Of a stretch of DNA of 64,000 nucleotides, positions 1 to 8,940 are shown piece by piece (the stretch's first letter is position 1; every line of letters starts with the position of its first letter). This DNA comes from Flavilitoribacter nigricans DSM 23189 = NBRC 102662. GTDB lineage: Bacteria; Bacteroidota; Bacteroidia; Chitinophagales; Saprospiraceae. The stretch is taken from the NCBI RefSeq assembly GCF_002646595.1, contig NZ_PDUD01000021.1, forward strand, positions 124,001-188,000, in the 5' to 3' direction. The position numbers and the translations under genes are program-made. The notes beneath the pieces were generated by a model that did not search any database, was not told the origin of the DNA, and was given only the letters and a program-made list of their open reading frames with translations.

Positions 1-1
1 T

Positions 2-181
2 CTGGGATTGCTTTGCGCGTTGGCGGCGGCGATACTATCTTTATTGGGATACCTTACTGCAGCTCAGATCGTTGCCGGTTTCCTGGCCGTTCTGGCCTTT
101 ATGGATGCCGCTTTGAATCTATGCATGGGCTGCATGATCTACCATTATCTGGTATTTCCCTTACTGGGAGAGGAAAATTAG
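2..181 (+). CDS. DUF4395-like membrane protein, C-terminal part (partial)
   Basis: The window opens inside a reading frame that runs without a stop from base 2 to the TAG at 179-181, giving 59 residues. They are strongly hydrophobic, with a small-residue helix followed by the segment NLCMGCMIYHYLV. A closing helix with an LCxGCxIY-type double cysteine is the usual C-terminal signature of DUF4395 membrane proteins, whose function is unknown. The start lies outside the window. The gene converges on cysS, with an inverted repeat between them. The family call rests on this short tail only. Confidence 0.55.
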   Translation: MGLLCALAAAILSLLGYLTAAQIVAGFLAVLAFMDAALNLCMGCMIYHYLVFPLLGEEN

Positions 182-194
182 TGGATAGGCGAAG

Positions 195-236
195 GGTCTG
201 GTGCTGGGATCGTATACAGCTTCCCGGCACCAAACC
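195..236. terminator. Hairpin between convergent DUF4395-like gene and cysS
   Basis: GGTGCTGGG (200-208) pairs with CCCGGCACC (223-231) with a single G-T pair, and an outer GGT/ACC (195-197, 234-236) extends it. It sits between two convergent stop codons, so it could end transcripts from both sides. No long T-run follows on either strand, so intrinsic termination is inferred only. Confidence 0.45.
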
Positions 237-250
237 TTTCTTGATCTGTT

Positions 251-1741
251 TTACTCTACCGTCCAGGTAGCACCTTCCTTACCATCCTTCACCTGGATGC
301 CCAGGTCCTTGAGCGAATCGCGGATCAGGTCGGAAGTGGCCCAGTTCTTATTGGCCCGGGCATCCTGGCGGATATTAAGGATCACGTTCATCAGGCCGTT
401 CGTCAGGCCCTGACCGTTATCCGATCCTTCGATCTCATCTTTCAGCCCGAACAGGTCGAAGATGAAGATGCGGAAAGTTTCCTTTAACAGGCTAAGAGTA
501 GGAGTGCTTACCTCCTCGGCCGGCAGGTGACCGTCCTTCAAGCCGTTGATGCGGGTAACCAGTTCGAAAAGACGGGCCAGGGCGCGCGGCGTATTGAAGT
601 CATCGTTCATTTCGGCGTAGGCCTGATCGATGATGTCGTTGATCTCTTTGTCCAGTTCACCGGCACTGGCGTTGGCCGGCGCCTGCAGATCCTGCAGTAC
701 GCGGTTGGCCTCCATCAGGCGGCGATAGCCTTTTTCGGCGGCCTGGAGGGCCTCATCGGTCAGGTCCAGGGTACTGCGGTAATGGGATTGCAGCATAAAG
801 AACCGAACGATCATCGGACTGTAACCTTTAGTCACATGGGGGCTGTCGCCGGTAAAGAGTTCCGTCGGAGAGATGGTATTGCCATCACTCTTGGACATCT
901 TTTTACCGTTCATCAGCAGCATGTTGGTGTGCAGCCAGTAATTGGCCGGCGCGTGCCCGCAGGAGCCTACGTTCTGGGCAACTTCGTTTTCGTGGTGCGG
1001 GAATTTCAGGTCGTTACCGCCTCCGTGAATATCGAAAGTTTTACCCAGGTACTTGGTACTCATGGCGGAGCATTCCAGGTGCCAGCCGGGGAAACCGACG
1101 GACCAGGGAGAGTTCCAGCGCATGATATGTTCGGGAGAAGCCTTCATCCAGATGGCAAAATCCGCCGGATGTTTTTTCTCACTTTGATTTTTCAGATTAT
1201 CTCTTGATTCGGACAGCAGGTCTTCCACTACCCGCCCGGACAACTGCCCGTAAACATTGTCGTTTTCGGCAATGAACTTCATCGTATCGAAGTAGACCGA
1301 TCCGTTCTGTTCGTAGCCATAGCCGTTGTCAATGATCTGTTGCACCATCTCGATCTGCTCCAGAATATGCCCGGTGGCCCGGGGTTCGATACTGGGAGGC
1401 AGAGCGTTGAAAATGCGCATAATATCGTGGAAACCGTTGGCGTACTTCTGAGCTACCTCCATCGGTTCCAGCTGATTCAGGCGGGCACCTTTGGACATGC
1501 GATCTTCACCGTCGTCCAGCAGGTGACCGACATCGGTGATATTGCGGACGTAACGCACCTTGTAGCCCAGGTGCAGCAGGTAGCGGTAGATGACGTCAAA
1601 ACTTACAAAAGTCCGGCAATTGCCCAGGTGCACATCGCTGTAGACGGTAGGTCCACAGACGTACATTCCTATTCTGCCCTCGTTGATCGGCGTGAAAGTT
1701 TCTTTCTCTCTGGTCAGACTATTGTACAGTTTCAGATTCAT
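251..1741 (-). CDS. cysS: Cysteine--tRNA ligase
   Basis: A 496-aa cytoplasmic class I aminoacyl-tRNA synthetase that charges tRNA-Cys with cysteine. Seen: the N-terminal MYVCGPTVYSDVHLGN segment, which carries the first zinc cysteine (C29) and the HIGH-type motif as HLGN (38-41); WHLECSAM with the second zinc cysteine; the zinc-histidine stretch GGGNDLKFPHHENE; and the KMSKS loop as GKKMSKSDGN. The helical anticodon-binding region and C-terminal subdomain are present. Length is close to the usual 460-500 aa. It is transcribed alone, convergent with the DUF4395-like gene, and a candidate promoter lies just upstream. Confident. Confidence 0.97.
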   Translation of the reverse strand: MNLKLYNSLTREKETFTPINEGRIGMYVCGPTVYSDVHLGNCRTFVSFDVIYRYLLHLGYKVRYVRNITDVGHLLDDGEDRMSKGARLNQLEPMEVAQKYANGFHDIMRIFNALPPSIEPRATGHILEQIEMVQQIIDNGYGYEQNGSVYFDTMKFIAENDNVYGQLSGRVVEDLLSESRDNLKNQSEKKHPADFAIWMKASPEHIMRWNSPWSVGFPGWHLECSAMSTKYLGKTFDIHGGGNDLKFPHHENEVAQNVGSCGHAPANYWLHTNMLLMNGKKMSKSDGNTISPTELFTGDSPHVTKGYSPMIVRFFMLQSHYRSTLDLTDEALQAAEKGYRRLMEANRVLQDLQAPANASAGELDKEINDIIDQAYAEMNDDFNTPRALARLFELVTRINGLKDGHLPAEEVSTPTLSLLKETFRIFIFDLFGLKDEIEGSDNGQGLTNGLMNVILNIRQDARANKNWATSDLIRDSLKDLGIQVKDGKEGATWTVE

Positions 1742-1773
1742 GTTCTTGTGACGTTTGGCCCAAATCGGGGCCG

Positions 1774-1808
1774 CAAAAATAAGAAGATATTATAAAGCTT
1801 TACAGCAA
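1774..1808 (-). promoter_or_regulatory. Candidate cysS promoter (Bacteroidota type)
   Basis: On the minus strand TATTTTTG (complement of 1774-1781) matches the Bacteroidota -7 consensus TAnnTTTG exactly. A TTG (complement of 1806-1808) lies 24 bases upstream, slightly beyond the usual spacing. The -7 element is about 33 bases before the cysS start codon. Confidence 0.4.
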
Positions 1809-1871
1809 TAAGCAATAAAACGACGGGGGAAGGGAAATAGTTTCAGCTTAAATCCTTCTCTTCCATGATTA

Positions 1872-2036
1872 AGAGTGTGTTTTGGGGGTTTTTCTTTGTG
1901 GCGAAAACAGTCAATTTTTTGTTTAGCCAAAGCTTATTTTGAAGTGCATACCCTGAAGGTACGGACTGAAAAATAGCTGAAGGATAAACGAAAAAGTGGC
2001 GTTTGTAGCCCGATTAATAATTCCCAAACACACTCT
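1872..2036. repeat. MITE-like element with 14/15-bp terminal inverted repeats
   Basis: AGAGTGTGTTTTGGG (1872-1886) and CCCAAACACACTCT (2023-2036) are inverted copies that differ by one base in the A/T run. They enclose about 136 bp of non-coding sequence. GAGTGTGTTT-like ends resemble insertion-sequence termini, but there is no transposase and no clear target duplication. The right arm overlaps the stop codon of the neighbouring sensor kinase. Either a small mobile-element derivative or a large stem; undecided. Confidence 0.4.
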
Positions 2037-4110
2037 AGAGCATCATATTTTCCAATTTTCGGTAATTCCGAATGGTGAGCCGGAAAGTTGTTCCTTTTTC
2101 ACTTTCTATCCGGAGGTCTCCTTCCAGCTTTTCGCGAAAAGTTTCGATCATACTCAGTCCGTAAGATTCAGGAGAACCTTTTTCCTGAAAACCCCGGCCG
2201 TCGTCCCGGACCATCAGGATCAGCTGTTCATCCCGTTCTTCCAGAAGCAATTCAATAATTCCCTCCTGCCGTTCGGCAAAGGCGTGCTTAAAAGCATTGG
2301 TGATGAGTTCGTTAACGATCAGGCCGATGGGGATCACGGTGTCTACATCCAGCCGAAGGGGGGCAATGGAGGTTTGCAGCTGAATGCGATCAGCAGTGAT
2401 ATTGTAGATCCGGAAAATATCGCGGGCCAGTTTGCCCAGATATTCCGGCATAAAAACCCCCGAAAGATCATTGTCCCGGTAGAGGTCTTCGTGGATCAGG
2501 GCCATACTGCGCACCCGGCTTCGGCTTTCCCGGATCGCTTCGCGCGCTTTGCTGTCCGTTACCGAGCGGGACTGGATGCGCAGCAGAGATGCGATGATCT
2601 GCAGGTTGTTCTTTACCCGGTGGTGGATCTCCTTCAGCAGTGTTTCCTTTTCCCTGAGGTTCTTCTGGATCAGCCGGTTTTGCAATTTGATGCGCCGGTA
2701 CAGCCGGTAAATACCGAAAAGCAATCCGGCCAGCAGCAGTGAGCCGATGGATACCAGGAGCAGTTGTCGTTGCCTGGCCCGCAGCAAATTACCCTGTAGC
2801 CGGTTTTGGGTATTGAGCTGTTCAATGGTCCTTTCTTTTTGTTCTGTCTCGTATTTTTCGGAAACTTCGGCTACGGCCTGGGCGATATTCTCATTGAGCA
2901 GGCTGTCTTTGGCGATAACAAATTCATTCTTGTACTGTAATGCTTTGCGGAAGTCGTTTTGGTCGGCATACCATTTGCTTAGATCGGATGCCACATCTCT
3001 GATCCTTTCCTGTTCTCCCTGAGCTTTGGCAGTTTCGTAAGCATTCAAGAGCAGGGGCAGGGCCTGATCGTACTGATCTCTGGCCATATACACCCGGGCC
3101 AGTTGGTGTTCCACGATGGCCAGTTGGCGCGGATTATCAAAAGTTTTGCGGATCTCGTAGGATTGCCGGAGATGGTGGTACGCGGAATCGTAGCGGCCGG
3201 CCTCCAGGTACCAGTTGCCCAGATTTTCGGTACTATATCCGAGCGCATAGTCATTTCCCTGATCCAGGGCCACCGCCCGCAGGAGATAGGGTTTAGCCTC
3301 CTCTATTTGCCCGGTTTCCATCAACAGGTTGCCGAGGTTCATAAGGGCTCTGGATTGTCCGACTATATACTCACGGGTTTTCCAGTGTTGATAAGCCTTT
3401 CGGTAGGCAGTAGCGGCTTTGTCGTAAAGCTTGGCCCGGCGGTAGGCGATCCCCAGGCTGTTATAGGCGTAATTAGGTCGGTCCAGCTGGTCGTCAATTT
3501 CTGCAGCGACCGTTAAGGCCTGAATGCTTTCCTCCAGTTTGCCGAGGTTGAGCAGACACACGCCGATCTGGAACTGGCTGTTGGCCACATTGGCACTATC
3601 GAAAGGTTCGGAATAATGTTCGAGGAAATTTTGAAAATAGGTGAGCGCTTTTTCGGAATCGCCGCTGTTCCGGTAGGCTACTCCCCGGCCGAACTCGTTG
3701 CGCCAGATCCCCCGCTCGTAGTTGAGTTCGTGGGCGATCCGGTCGGCGGTATCCAGTTGTTGCAAAGCCAGTTCCAGATTGGTCTGGTTATTGCTCCAGG
3801 CGAGCTCGTTGTAGCGGTCCGCTTTCAGGTGCGCCACGGACAGCCGGTCTTTAGGAATATCCGGATAGCGTCGGTCCATCATTTCGAAAAATGTAATGTA
3901 GCGCAAAGAAAGCCGGGGCTCACTGCGGGTGGCCCGGATCCGATCGATAATTTTGGCAAAGCCCAGCGAATCCTTCAGCCCGGCTTCCAGTACGATCCGG
4001 TCCTGTTGAAAATCAGGAAGCGTATCCCGGTCGGATTGAGCACCGGCATCGCCAATAGTGATCCATAGCAAAGCAATAAAGATCAAGGTACATTTTATCA
4101 TCCCTAACAT
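2035..4110 (-). CDS. TPR-containing sensor histidine kinase (HisKA_2 type)
   Basis: A 691-aa membrane sensor kinase. It has a signal peptide (about 1-24), a periplasmic region of tetratricopeptide repeats (about 80-400), a coiled segment, one transmembrane helix (about 448-470), and a cytoplasmic kinase core. The phosphoacceptor region reads EIHHRVKNNLQ (His about 495-497), typical of HisKA_2 kinases, followed by an HATPase with N-box NELITNAFKHAF and the DDGRGF G-box. It lies directly downstream of the LuxR-type regulator on the same strand (146-bp gap), so the two form a likely two-component pair. Signal unknown. The stop codon falls inside the right arm of an inverted-repeat element, so the extreme C-terminus may have been altered. 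Confidence 0.9.
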   Translation of the reverse strand: MLGMIKCTLIFIALLWITIGDAGAQSDRDTLPDFQQDRIVLEAGLKDSLGFAKIIDRIRATRSEPRLSLRYITFFEMMDRRYPDIPKDRLSVAHLKADRYNELAWSNNQTNLELALQQLDTADRIAHELNYERGIWRNEFGRGVAYRNSGDSEKALTYFQNFLEHYSEPFDSANVANSQFQIGVCLLNLGKLEESIQALTVAAEIDDQLDRPNYAYNSLGIAYRRAKLYDKAATAYRKAYQHWKTREYIVGQSRALMNLGNLLMETGQIEEAKPYLLRAVALDQGNDYALGYSTENLGNWYLEAGRYDSAYHHLRQSYEIRKTFDNPRQLAIVEHQLARVYMARDQYDQALPLLLNAYETAKAQGEQERIRDVASDLSKWYADQNDFRKALQYKNEFVIAKDSLLNENIAQAVAEVSEKYETEQKERTIEQLNTQNRLQGNLLRARQRQLLLVSIGSLLLAGLLFGIYRLYRRIKLQNRLIQKNLREKETLLKEIHHRVKNNLQIIASLLRIQSRSVTDSKAREAIRESRSRVRSMALIHEDLYRDNDLSGVFMPEYLGKLARDIFRIYNITADRIQLQTSIAPLRLDVDTVIPIGLIVNELITNAFKHAFAERQEGIIELLLEERDEQLILMVRDDGRGFQEKGSPESYGLSMIETFREKLEGDLRIESEKGTTFRLTIRNYRKLENMML

Positions 4111-4256
4111 AAGATCGAAGCGTACGACGACTTGGTTTTATGGTGCCGGGCGGCTCTACCGTTCAATATAGGCAAAAAATAATGATTACCTACCCGGCTT
4201 TTCAGCCCTGCAAGTTAACACAAAACTACCCTTTTGGCAACTGCTGGTCGGTACGT

Positions 4257-4883
4257 TTAGGATGCCCGCAACAACTGGTTGACGCGGGTAAAGAGCATGG
4301 AACGGGAGCTGACATCGAATTTGAGGAACAGGTTCGACAGGTGGGTTTTTACGGTATTGGTGGAAACGTACAGGTCCGAGGCGATCTGTTTGTTGGTCTT
4401 TCCCTGCAGCAATTGTTGTAAGGTGGCAAATTCCCGATCCGTCAGCGGGTTGGACAGTTTTTGATTGATCAGCTTAAAACTAAGGTTGGGGCGCTGATCG
4501 GCCCACAGCTGGGCGTGATTGTACAGGGCGATCTCGATGGTGGTGATCAGCGTCCGTTCCTCGAACGGTTTAACGAGATACCCCATCGGATTCGTGGATT
4601 TTACCTTTTCAATGGTGGCGCGGTCGGCGTAGGAAGTGATAAAAATAAAGGGAAGCTGGTACTGCTCGTTGATAATTTTGGCCAGCTGGATACCGGACAA
4701 TTCACTGTTAAGCTGAATATCGAGCAGGACGATATCCGGAGTCCGGTTGCGCAATTCTTCGAGCGCTTTTTTACTGTTGTAGGCAATCGCGGACACACTA
4801 TAATCGGCATCTTCCAGTATGAACTGGATATCTTTTGCGATCAAGGCTTCATCTTCAACGATTAGAACGCGAATGTCGGACAT
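4257..4883 (-). CDS. LuxR-family (NarL/LytR-like) response regulator
   Basis: A 208-aa two-component regulator. It starts with a receiver domain, MSDIRVLIVEDEALIAKD, with phosphoacceptor D55 in DIVLLDIQLN and the conserved lysine in GYLVKPFEE. It ends with a LuxR-type helix-turn-helix (about 148-205: LTDREFATLQQLLQGKTNKQ and TNTVKTHLSNLF). The frame stays open 21 codons upstream, but the ATG at 4883 is chosen because it places the receiver fold at the N-terminus as in the family. It precedes the TPR sensor kinase on the same strand and is its probable partner. Target genes unknown. Confidence 0.9.
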   Translation of the reverse strand: MSDIRVLIVEDEALIAKDIQFILEDADYSVSAIAYNSKKALEELRNRTPDIVLLDIQLNSELSGIQLAKIINEQYQLPFIFITSYADRATIEKVKSTNPMGYLVKPFEERTLITTIEIALYNHAQLWADQRPNLSFKLINQKLSNPLTDREFATLQQLLQGKTNKQIASDLYVSTNTVKTHLSNLFLKFDVSSRSMLFTRVNQLLRAS

Positions 4884-4967
4884 GAAAGGACCAATCTTTT
4901 TGATTTGGCCTAAAATAAATAATTGCTCAAATATGTACCGAAACATTTCCGAAAATTAACTGCGGGT

Positions 4968-5005
4968 AAAAAAAAGCGGAGGCACGATCTAACCGGCCTC
5001 CGTTT
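4968..5005 (-). terminator. Rho-independent terminator of the S74/T9SS gene
   Basis: On the minus strand CGGAGGC (complement of 4996-5002) pairs with GCCTCCG (complement of 4977-4983), followed at once by eight T (complement of the A-run 4968-4975). It lies about 45 bases after the stop codon at 5047, so it ends that transcript. Confidence 0.8.
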
Positions 5006-5046
5006 GAGTGAATAGCTCTGTTTCTTGCTGAATGTCAGTTGCCTGC

Positions 5047-6735
5047 CTATCGGGTCAACACCATTTGCCGACTGGCGGATACCTGTCCGTCGAGGATCAA
5101 TCGGTAGGTATACTGCCCGGCGCTCAAGGTTTGTCCCTGTAGTTCCACCTGACCGTGCCCCCGATTATCGATGGCGATTTCCTTAAGTAGTCGCCCACCG
5201 GCATCCAGGATCTCCATCCGCGCCCGTTGCACCTGCTCCGGAACGAAGTAGGCGATCCGGGTGGTTTGTGAAAAAGGGTTGGGAGCGTTCTGGGCCAGTT
5301 CGGCGCTGGTCAGAGTATGAATGCTGGTAGGATCGGATGCCGGCGCATCGGTGGAGGCCAGGCGGGTTTCCAGTTGGGCCAGCCGTTCCAGCAGCAATTT
5401 ATTGGTGGCCTGGATCTCCTCGATCTGTTCCTGTTGGGTTTTAATCTGCTCTTCCTGCTCACTGATCTGCTGCTGTTGTTCCTGGATCGCCAGGGTCAGG
5501 TGGGGGATAAAGCCGACGTAATTGACACCGGTAAATTTCAGAAAGGCTTCTTCCTGGCCGGCGGCTATTTCTTCTGGACTGGCGAGTGGTTGGGCTACCT
5601 CTCGGGTGAGTTCGGGGAATACCTCTTCTACCTCATGCGCCAGAAAGCCGGTTTGTGATCTTTGATCCAATCCCATTTTCTGCTGGTATTTGGATTGGTA
5701 CCGGTACGTGCTGACCTGCAGTTGGCGCAGGCGATCCAGACTGGAATCCGCTTTGCGAATTCCGCTTTTTAATTTCTGATCGGACGGTAAATAACTGCCG
5801 CTGGAAAAAACATCCCCGGCAAAATAACCGGCCCATACCGGTGGTGAAGTAGTGGAATTCCCGCCGGAGGCCTGGGCGTAAATGGCATAACTCTCGGCCC
5901 CTCCGATACCGTTAACGGTGCTGTGCACACCATAATTAGTACCGGTCCCAATACCGGCGTAGGCCGAAACCGCGGTCTTGGTCGACCCGGAACTACGCGC
6001 ACTGACCGCTAAACCGATCTTTTGTCCCTGCGTGGTGATATCTACGCCTTCCGCGGCTCCCGAGACGTAACTGTAAATTCCGTAGCGGGTCCAGATGGAA
6101 GGTGCCGGCCGTGTATAAATATCGTAGTTGGTGCCTAAATTGTTCTGATCTCCACCATCTTCATTGTAAACCAGCAATTTTGCGTTGGGTGAAAATTGAG
6201 CAGCCGGACCGATCCTGGCCGTTCCGTTGGTTCCGTTCAAACTCAAGATCGAGGTCTCTGCCTGTCCGTCGGAGAAAGAGAAGTTTACCTCCGGATTGAC
6301 ATCCGAACGGGCGCCCAATTGCCAGAAACCGGCCGAATTGGAATTGTTGAATCGCAGCCGGGCAAAGTCTTCGGCGGTCGCTTCCGTTAGTAAAAGTTGG
6401 CTGCTGTTAGCGGTAGAATTAGAATAAATACCCACTTGGGCGGAAGCATCGGCGATCCCGATGCCGATGCGGCCATCGGCGAGGATGCGCATGCGTTCTT
6501 TGGCGCCTGATGTGGAAAAGATCATGGCTCCGTTGGATTGAAGGTGCAGATCGGAATCTTTACCGGCCTGGTTGCGGAGGTAGAAGTGTTGCCCTTCCCA
6601 ATTGAGTCCCGCGAGCGTAGTGGAAGTAACATCGACAATATTAAGCCCTCCGGGAAGAAGTTTGGTCTGTACCTGGGCAGATGCCCCACTGATCACGATA
6701 CACAGGCTGAATACACAGGAAAATAATGCTTTCAT
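5047..6735 (-). CDS. Secreted peptidase-S74 (intramolecular chaperone) protein with T9SS sorting domain
   Basis: A 562-aa exported protein. A 20-residue signal peptide is followed by a beta-rich region of phage-tail-fibre character (DGRIGIGIADASAQVGI). An S74 endosialidase-type chaperone domain (about 315-400) contains PSDQKLKSGI and GFLAHEVEEVFPEL. A glutamine-rich coiled coil (about 405-455) comes next, and the last 80 residues are a type A T9SS sorting domain (LAQNAPNPFSQTTRIAYFVP). In phage S74 domains the SD...K residues support self-cleavage and trimerisation; S, D and K are all present here. It is probably a cell-surface trimeric fibre. Single gene with its own terminator. Confidence 0.88.
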   Translation of the reverse strand: MKALFSCVFSLCIVISGASAQVQTKLLPGGLNIVDVTSTTLAGLNWEGQHFYLRNQAGKDSDLHLQSNGAMIFSTSGAKERMRILADGRIGIGIADASAQVGIYSNSTANSSQLLLTEATAEDFARLRFNNSNSAGFWQLGARSDVNPEVNFSFSDGQAETSILSLNGTNGTARIGPAAQFSPNAKLLVYNEDGGDQNNLGTNYDIYTRPAPSIWTRYGIYSYVSGAAEGVDITTQGQKIGLAVSARSSGSTKTAVSAYAGIGTGTNYGVHSTVNGIGGAESYAIYAQASGGNSTTSPPVWAGYFAGDVFSSGSYLPSDQKLKSGIRKADSSLDRLRQLQVSTYRYQSKYQQKMGLDQRSQTGFLAHEVEEVFPELTREVAQPLASPEEIAAGQEEAFLKFTGVNYVGFIPHLTLAIQEQQQQISEQEEQIKTQQEQIEEIQATNKLLLERLAQLETRLASTDAPASDPTSIHTLTSAELAQNAPNPFSQTTRIAYFVPEQVQRARMEILDAGGRLLKEIAIDNRGHGQVELQGQTLSAGQYTYRLILDGQVSASRQMVLTR

Positions 6736-6853
6736 ATAATACAGGTTTTTTATGGATTAGGACGGTTATGATCGCAGCGTGGCCGTTCGGGGAAGGGGCG
6801 TCCCATTCGGCGTATTTTATTGAAAATCAAGATAAGGGGATAAGTAATAGTTT

Positions 6854-6875
6854 ATTTCACCCATTTGGGTGAAAT
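6854..6875. terminator. Perfect 22-bp dyad between EEP gene and S74 gene
   Basis: ATTTCACCCA (6854-6863), a TT loop, and TGGGTGAAAT (6866-6875) form a perfect 10-bp stem. It lies 20 bases after the stop of the EEP gene and about 120 bases upstream of the S74 gene. No T-run follows on the minus strand, so it may be a terminator or mRNA-stabilising hairpin for the upstream operon, or a protein-binding dyad for the downstream gene. Confidence 0.5.
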
Positions 6876-6895
6876 GCGGACGCAGCTTGCCTTGC

Positions 6896-7975
6896 TCACT
6901 GTTCGAGTTCCAGGATACTCATGACCGGATAATGATCCGAGAAATCTTTTTTCAGAACGCGGTAATCCAGCGTACGAAACTCCGGAGAAGACAGAATGTA
7001 ATCGATCCGCAGGGCCGGCAGGCTACCGTGAAAAGTAGTGCCGAGGCCTTTTCCCTTTTGTTGGAACCCATCCGTCAGCTTATCGCTGATGCGGTGGTAG
7101 GCGTAGGAGAGCGGCACATCGTTGAAATCTCCGCAGAGAATGACGGGGTAGGGGCTTTCGTCCAGCAATTTCCGGATCTCCCGGGCCTGATCCGACCTCA
7201 GCGCGGCCGAGCGTCGATACCGTCCGATCATGCCTTTGATCTGGAGCCAGGTCTCTTTTTCCCGCAACTGGCCGTTCTGGGCCACATCCTCAGCCATCTG
7301 GGAAACGGCATTGGTCTGCAGGTGGATATTAAATAGCCGGATCGTACGGTCACCGTGTTGAATATCGGCGATGAGGTAGCCGTTAATGGCGTTGTGATCC
7401 CCGAAATAATGGATCTTCACCCCTTTGACCGGATAGCGGGAAAAAAGGGCCAGTCCGGTCTGGGGTTCGAAATAGGCATTTTTCAGGGCCGTATTGGACT
7501 TGATCATTTCGGCGTACTGATCCACGTATTTCGGTACGGTCGTAAATTCCTGCAGGCACCAGATGTCCGGACGGTATTGCTGGTAAAAATCCACGATTTC
7601 GGCTTCCGTCCATTTGGCCCGGGCGTCTCTTCCGCCCGCTCCTTCATTAAAGAAGCCAAAAATATTGTAAGACATCACCCGGAGCGAGGTTTCGCCGTCT
7701 CCCAGGCGGCCACCCAGGCTCAGACCGACAAAACTGGTGAAGTGATTCCACCCGAGCATAAGGCAGGCAAAGGACAGCAGCGCATAACGTCGTTTGCGCA
7801 CCAGCCAGAAAATAATAAAAGCGATATTGAGTACCAGCAGTACCGGATAGAACAATCCTAAAACGGCAAAGAACCAGATGGTATCCGGATGAATATAAGG
7901 CGAGAGATAGGCAAAAAACGTTAAAAAGATCAGGATGACGTTTGCCCAACGTAATGATCGCTGTAAGCGCCGCAC
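6896..7975 (-). CDS. Membrane-anchored endonuclease/exonuclease/phosphatase family protein
   Basis: A 359-aa protein. Three hydrophobic helices occupy about residues 1-95, then an EEP-fold domain begins at LRVMSYNIFGFFN. Catalytic signatures are visible: WCLQEF (metal-binding Glu), CGDFNDVP, RIDYILSS and the final SDHYPVMS histidine. The family covers Mg-dependent phosphodiesterases acting on nucleic acids, inositol phosphates or sphingolipids; the substrate cannot be told here. It is the last gene of a minus-strand run, 3 bases after the rhomboid gene, so probably co-transcribed with both rhomboids. Confidence 0.88.
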   Translation of the reverse strand: MRRLQRSLRWANVILIFLTFFAYLSPYIHPDTIWFFAVLGLFYPVLLVLNIAFIIFWLVRKRRYALLSFACLMLGWNHFTSFVGLSLGGRLGDGETSLRVMSYNIFGFFNEGAGGRDARAKWTEAEIVDFYQQYRPDIWCLQEFTTVPKYVDQYAEMIKSNTALKNAYFEPQTGLALFSRYPVKGVKIHYFGDHNAINGYLIADIQHGDRTIRLFNIHLQTNAVSQMAEDVAQNGQLREKETWLQIKGMIGRYRRSAALRSDQAREIRKLLDESPYPVILCGDFNDVPLSYAYHRISDKLTDGFQQKGKGLGTTFHGSLPALRIDYILSSPEFRTLDYRVLKKDFSDHYPVMSILELEQ

Positions 7976-7978
7976 AGG

Positions 7979-8926
7979 TTATTTTTTACTGGCATTGAAT
8001 AGAAATTCTTTCTCTTTTTCCGAAAGGCTTTCGTATCCGGATTGTTTGATCTTATCCAGGATCGCGTCCAGTTCTTCCTGGTGGGAAGACGGGCGGGTGT
8101 CGGAAGCCGCTTTGCCCCTCGTACGGGTTGCCGTTTTTTTAGTTCGGTTCGGATTTCGATAAGTCACCCTCGGCCCCCGGGATTGCCGTGAGGTCGAAAG
8201 GTTATCGAAAAAATGACGGATCTTATCCAGGAAGTTATTGACCGGGATGGACCAATCGGTACCCTGCCGCAACTGATAAACGAAAAACCAGCCGAAAAAG
8301 GCACCACCCAGGTGCGCAAAGTGCCCACCGGTATTGATATTACTGGCCATACCGATCAGGTCGATCAGGACCAGTACCGCCACGATATATTTCAGCTTGA
8401 CGTCTCCCAGGAACAGCAATCGCATGTAATAATCGGGAGAGATGAAACCGGCCGCGACTACAAACGCCATCACCGCACCGGATGCCCCCAGGGCGTAATG
8501 GGTGGCGTTGCCGCCGTAGGGCAGGAGATTGACGGAAATAAAGTAGGCCAGTCCGCCGACGATCCCCCCCAGCAAATAGAGCGGAAGAACGCGGTGGTTC
8601 CCCAGGAAATCCCCTACGATCCGGCCGAACCAGTAGAGGAAAAGCATATTCCAGAGGATATGCCAGAATCCGTCGTGCAGAAACATACTGGTGATGAATA
8701 CCCAGGGGTGGGTCAGGTTGTGCAGCCAGTCGGAGGACAACATGAAAAATTGACGGATGGATTCGTAGATGTGCATCCCGTTGTCCGACCAGCCATATCC
8801 GATCCGGAGTACTACCCAGATCAGGTTAATGACCACAAATACCGCTACGTTGATGATCACCAGGCGGGTAACCATGTTACCGAAGCTGTATTGTCGTTTT
8901 ATATCTTCCCAAATTGAACTAACCAT
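7979..8926 (-). CDS. Rhomboid family intramembrane serine protease (first paralogue)
   Basis: A 315-aa polytopic membrane protease of the S54 family, which cleaves membrane-spanning substrates. Seen: the HDGFWHILWNMLFLYWFG segment (rhomboid L1/TM2 His and Asn), the catalytic serine in LGASGAVMAF, and the catalytic histidine in GGHFAHLGGAFFGW. About 90 C-terminal residues are a basic, disordered, Arg/Thr-rich cytoplasmic tail ending in a short helix. It is separated by only 14 bases from a second rhomboid gene upstream and by 3 from the EEP gene downstream. Substrate unknown. Confidence 0.92.
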   Translation of the reverse strand: MVSSIWEDIKRQYSFGNMVTRLVIINVAVFVVINLIWVVLRIGYGWSDNGMHIYESIRQFFMLSSDWLHNLTHPWVFITSMFLHDGFWHILWNMLFLYWFGRIVGDFLGNHRVLPLYLLGGIVGGLAYFISVNLLPYGGNATHYALGASGAVMAFVVAAGFISPDYYMRLLFLGDVKLKYIVAVLVLIDLIGMASNINTGGHFAHLGGAFFGWFFVYQLRQGTDWSIPVNNFLDKIRHFFDNLSTSRQSRGPRVTYRNPNRTKKTATRTRGKAASDTRPSSHQEELDAILDKIKQSGYESLSEKEKEFLFNASKK

Positions 8927-8940
8927 CTCTAATATCTATA

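Noticed and set aside
527-1207. Plus-strand 226-codon frame
   Set aside because: It is the antisense of the well-supported cysS gene and shows no independent motif.
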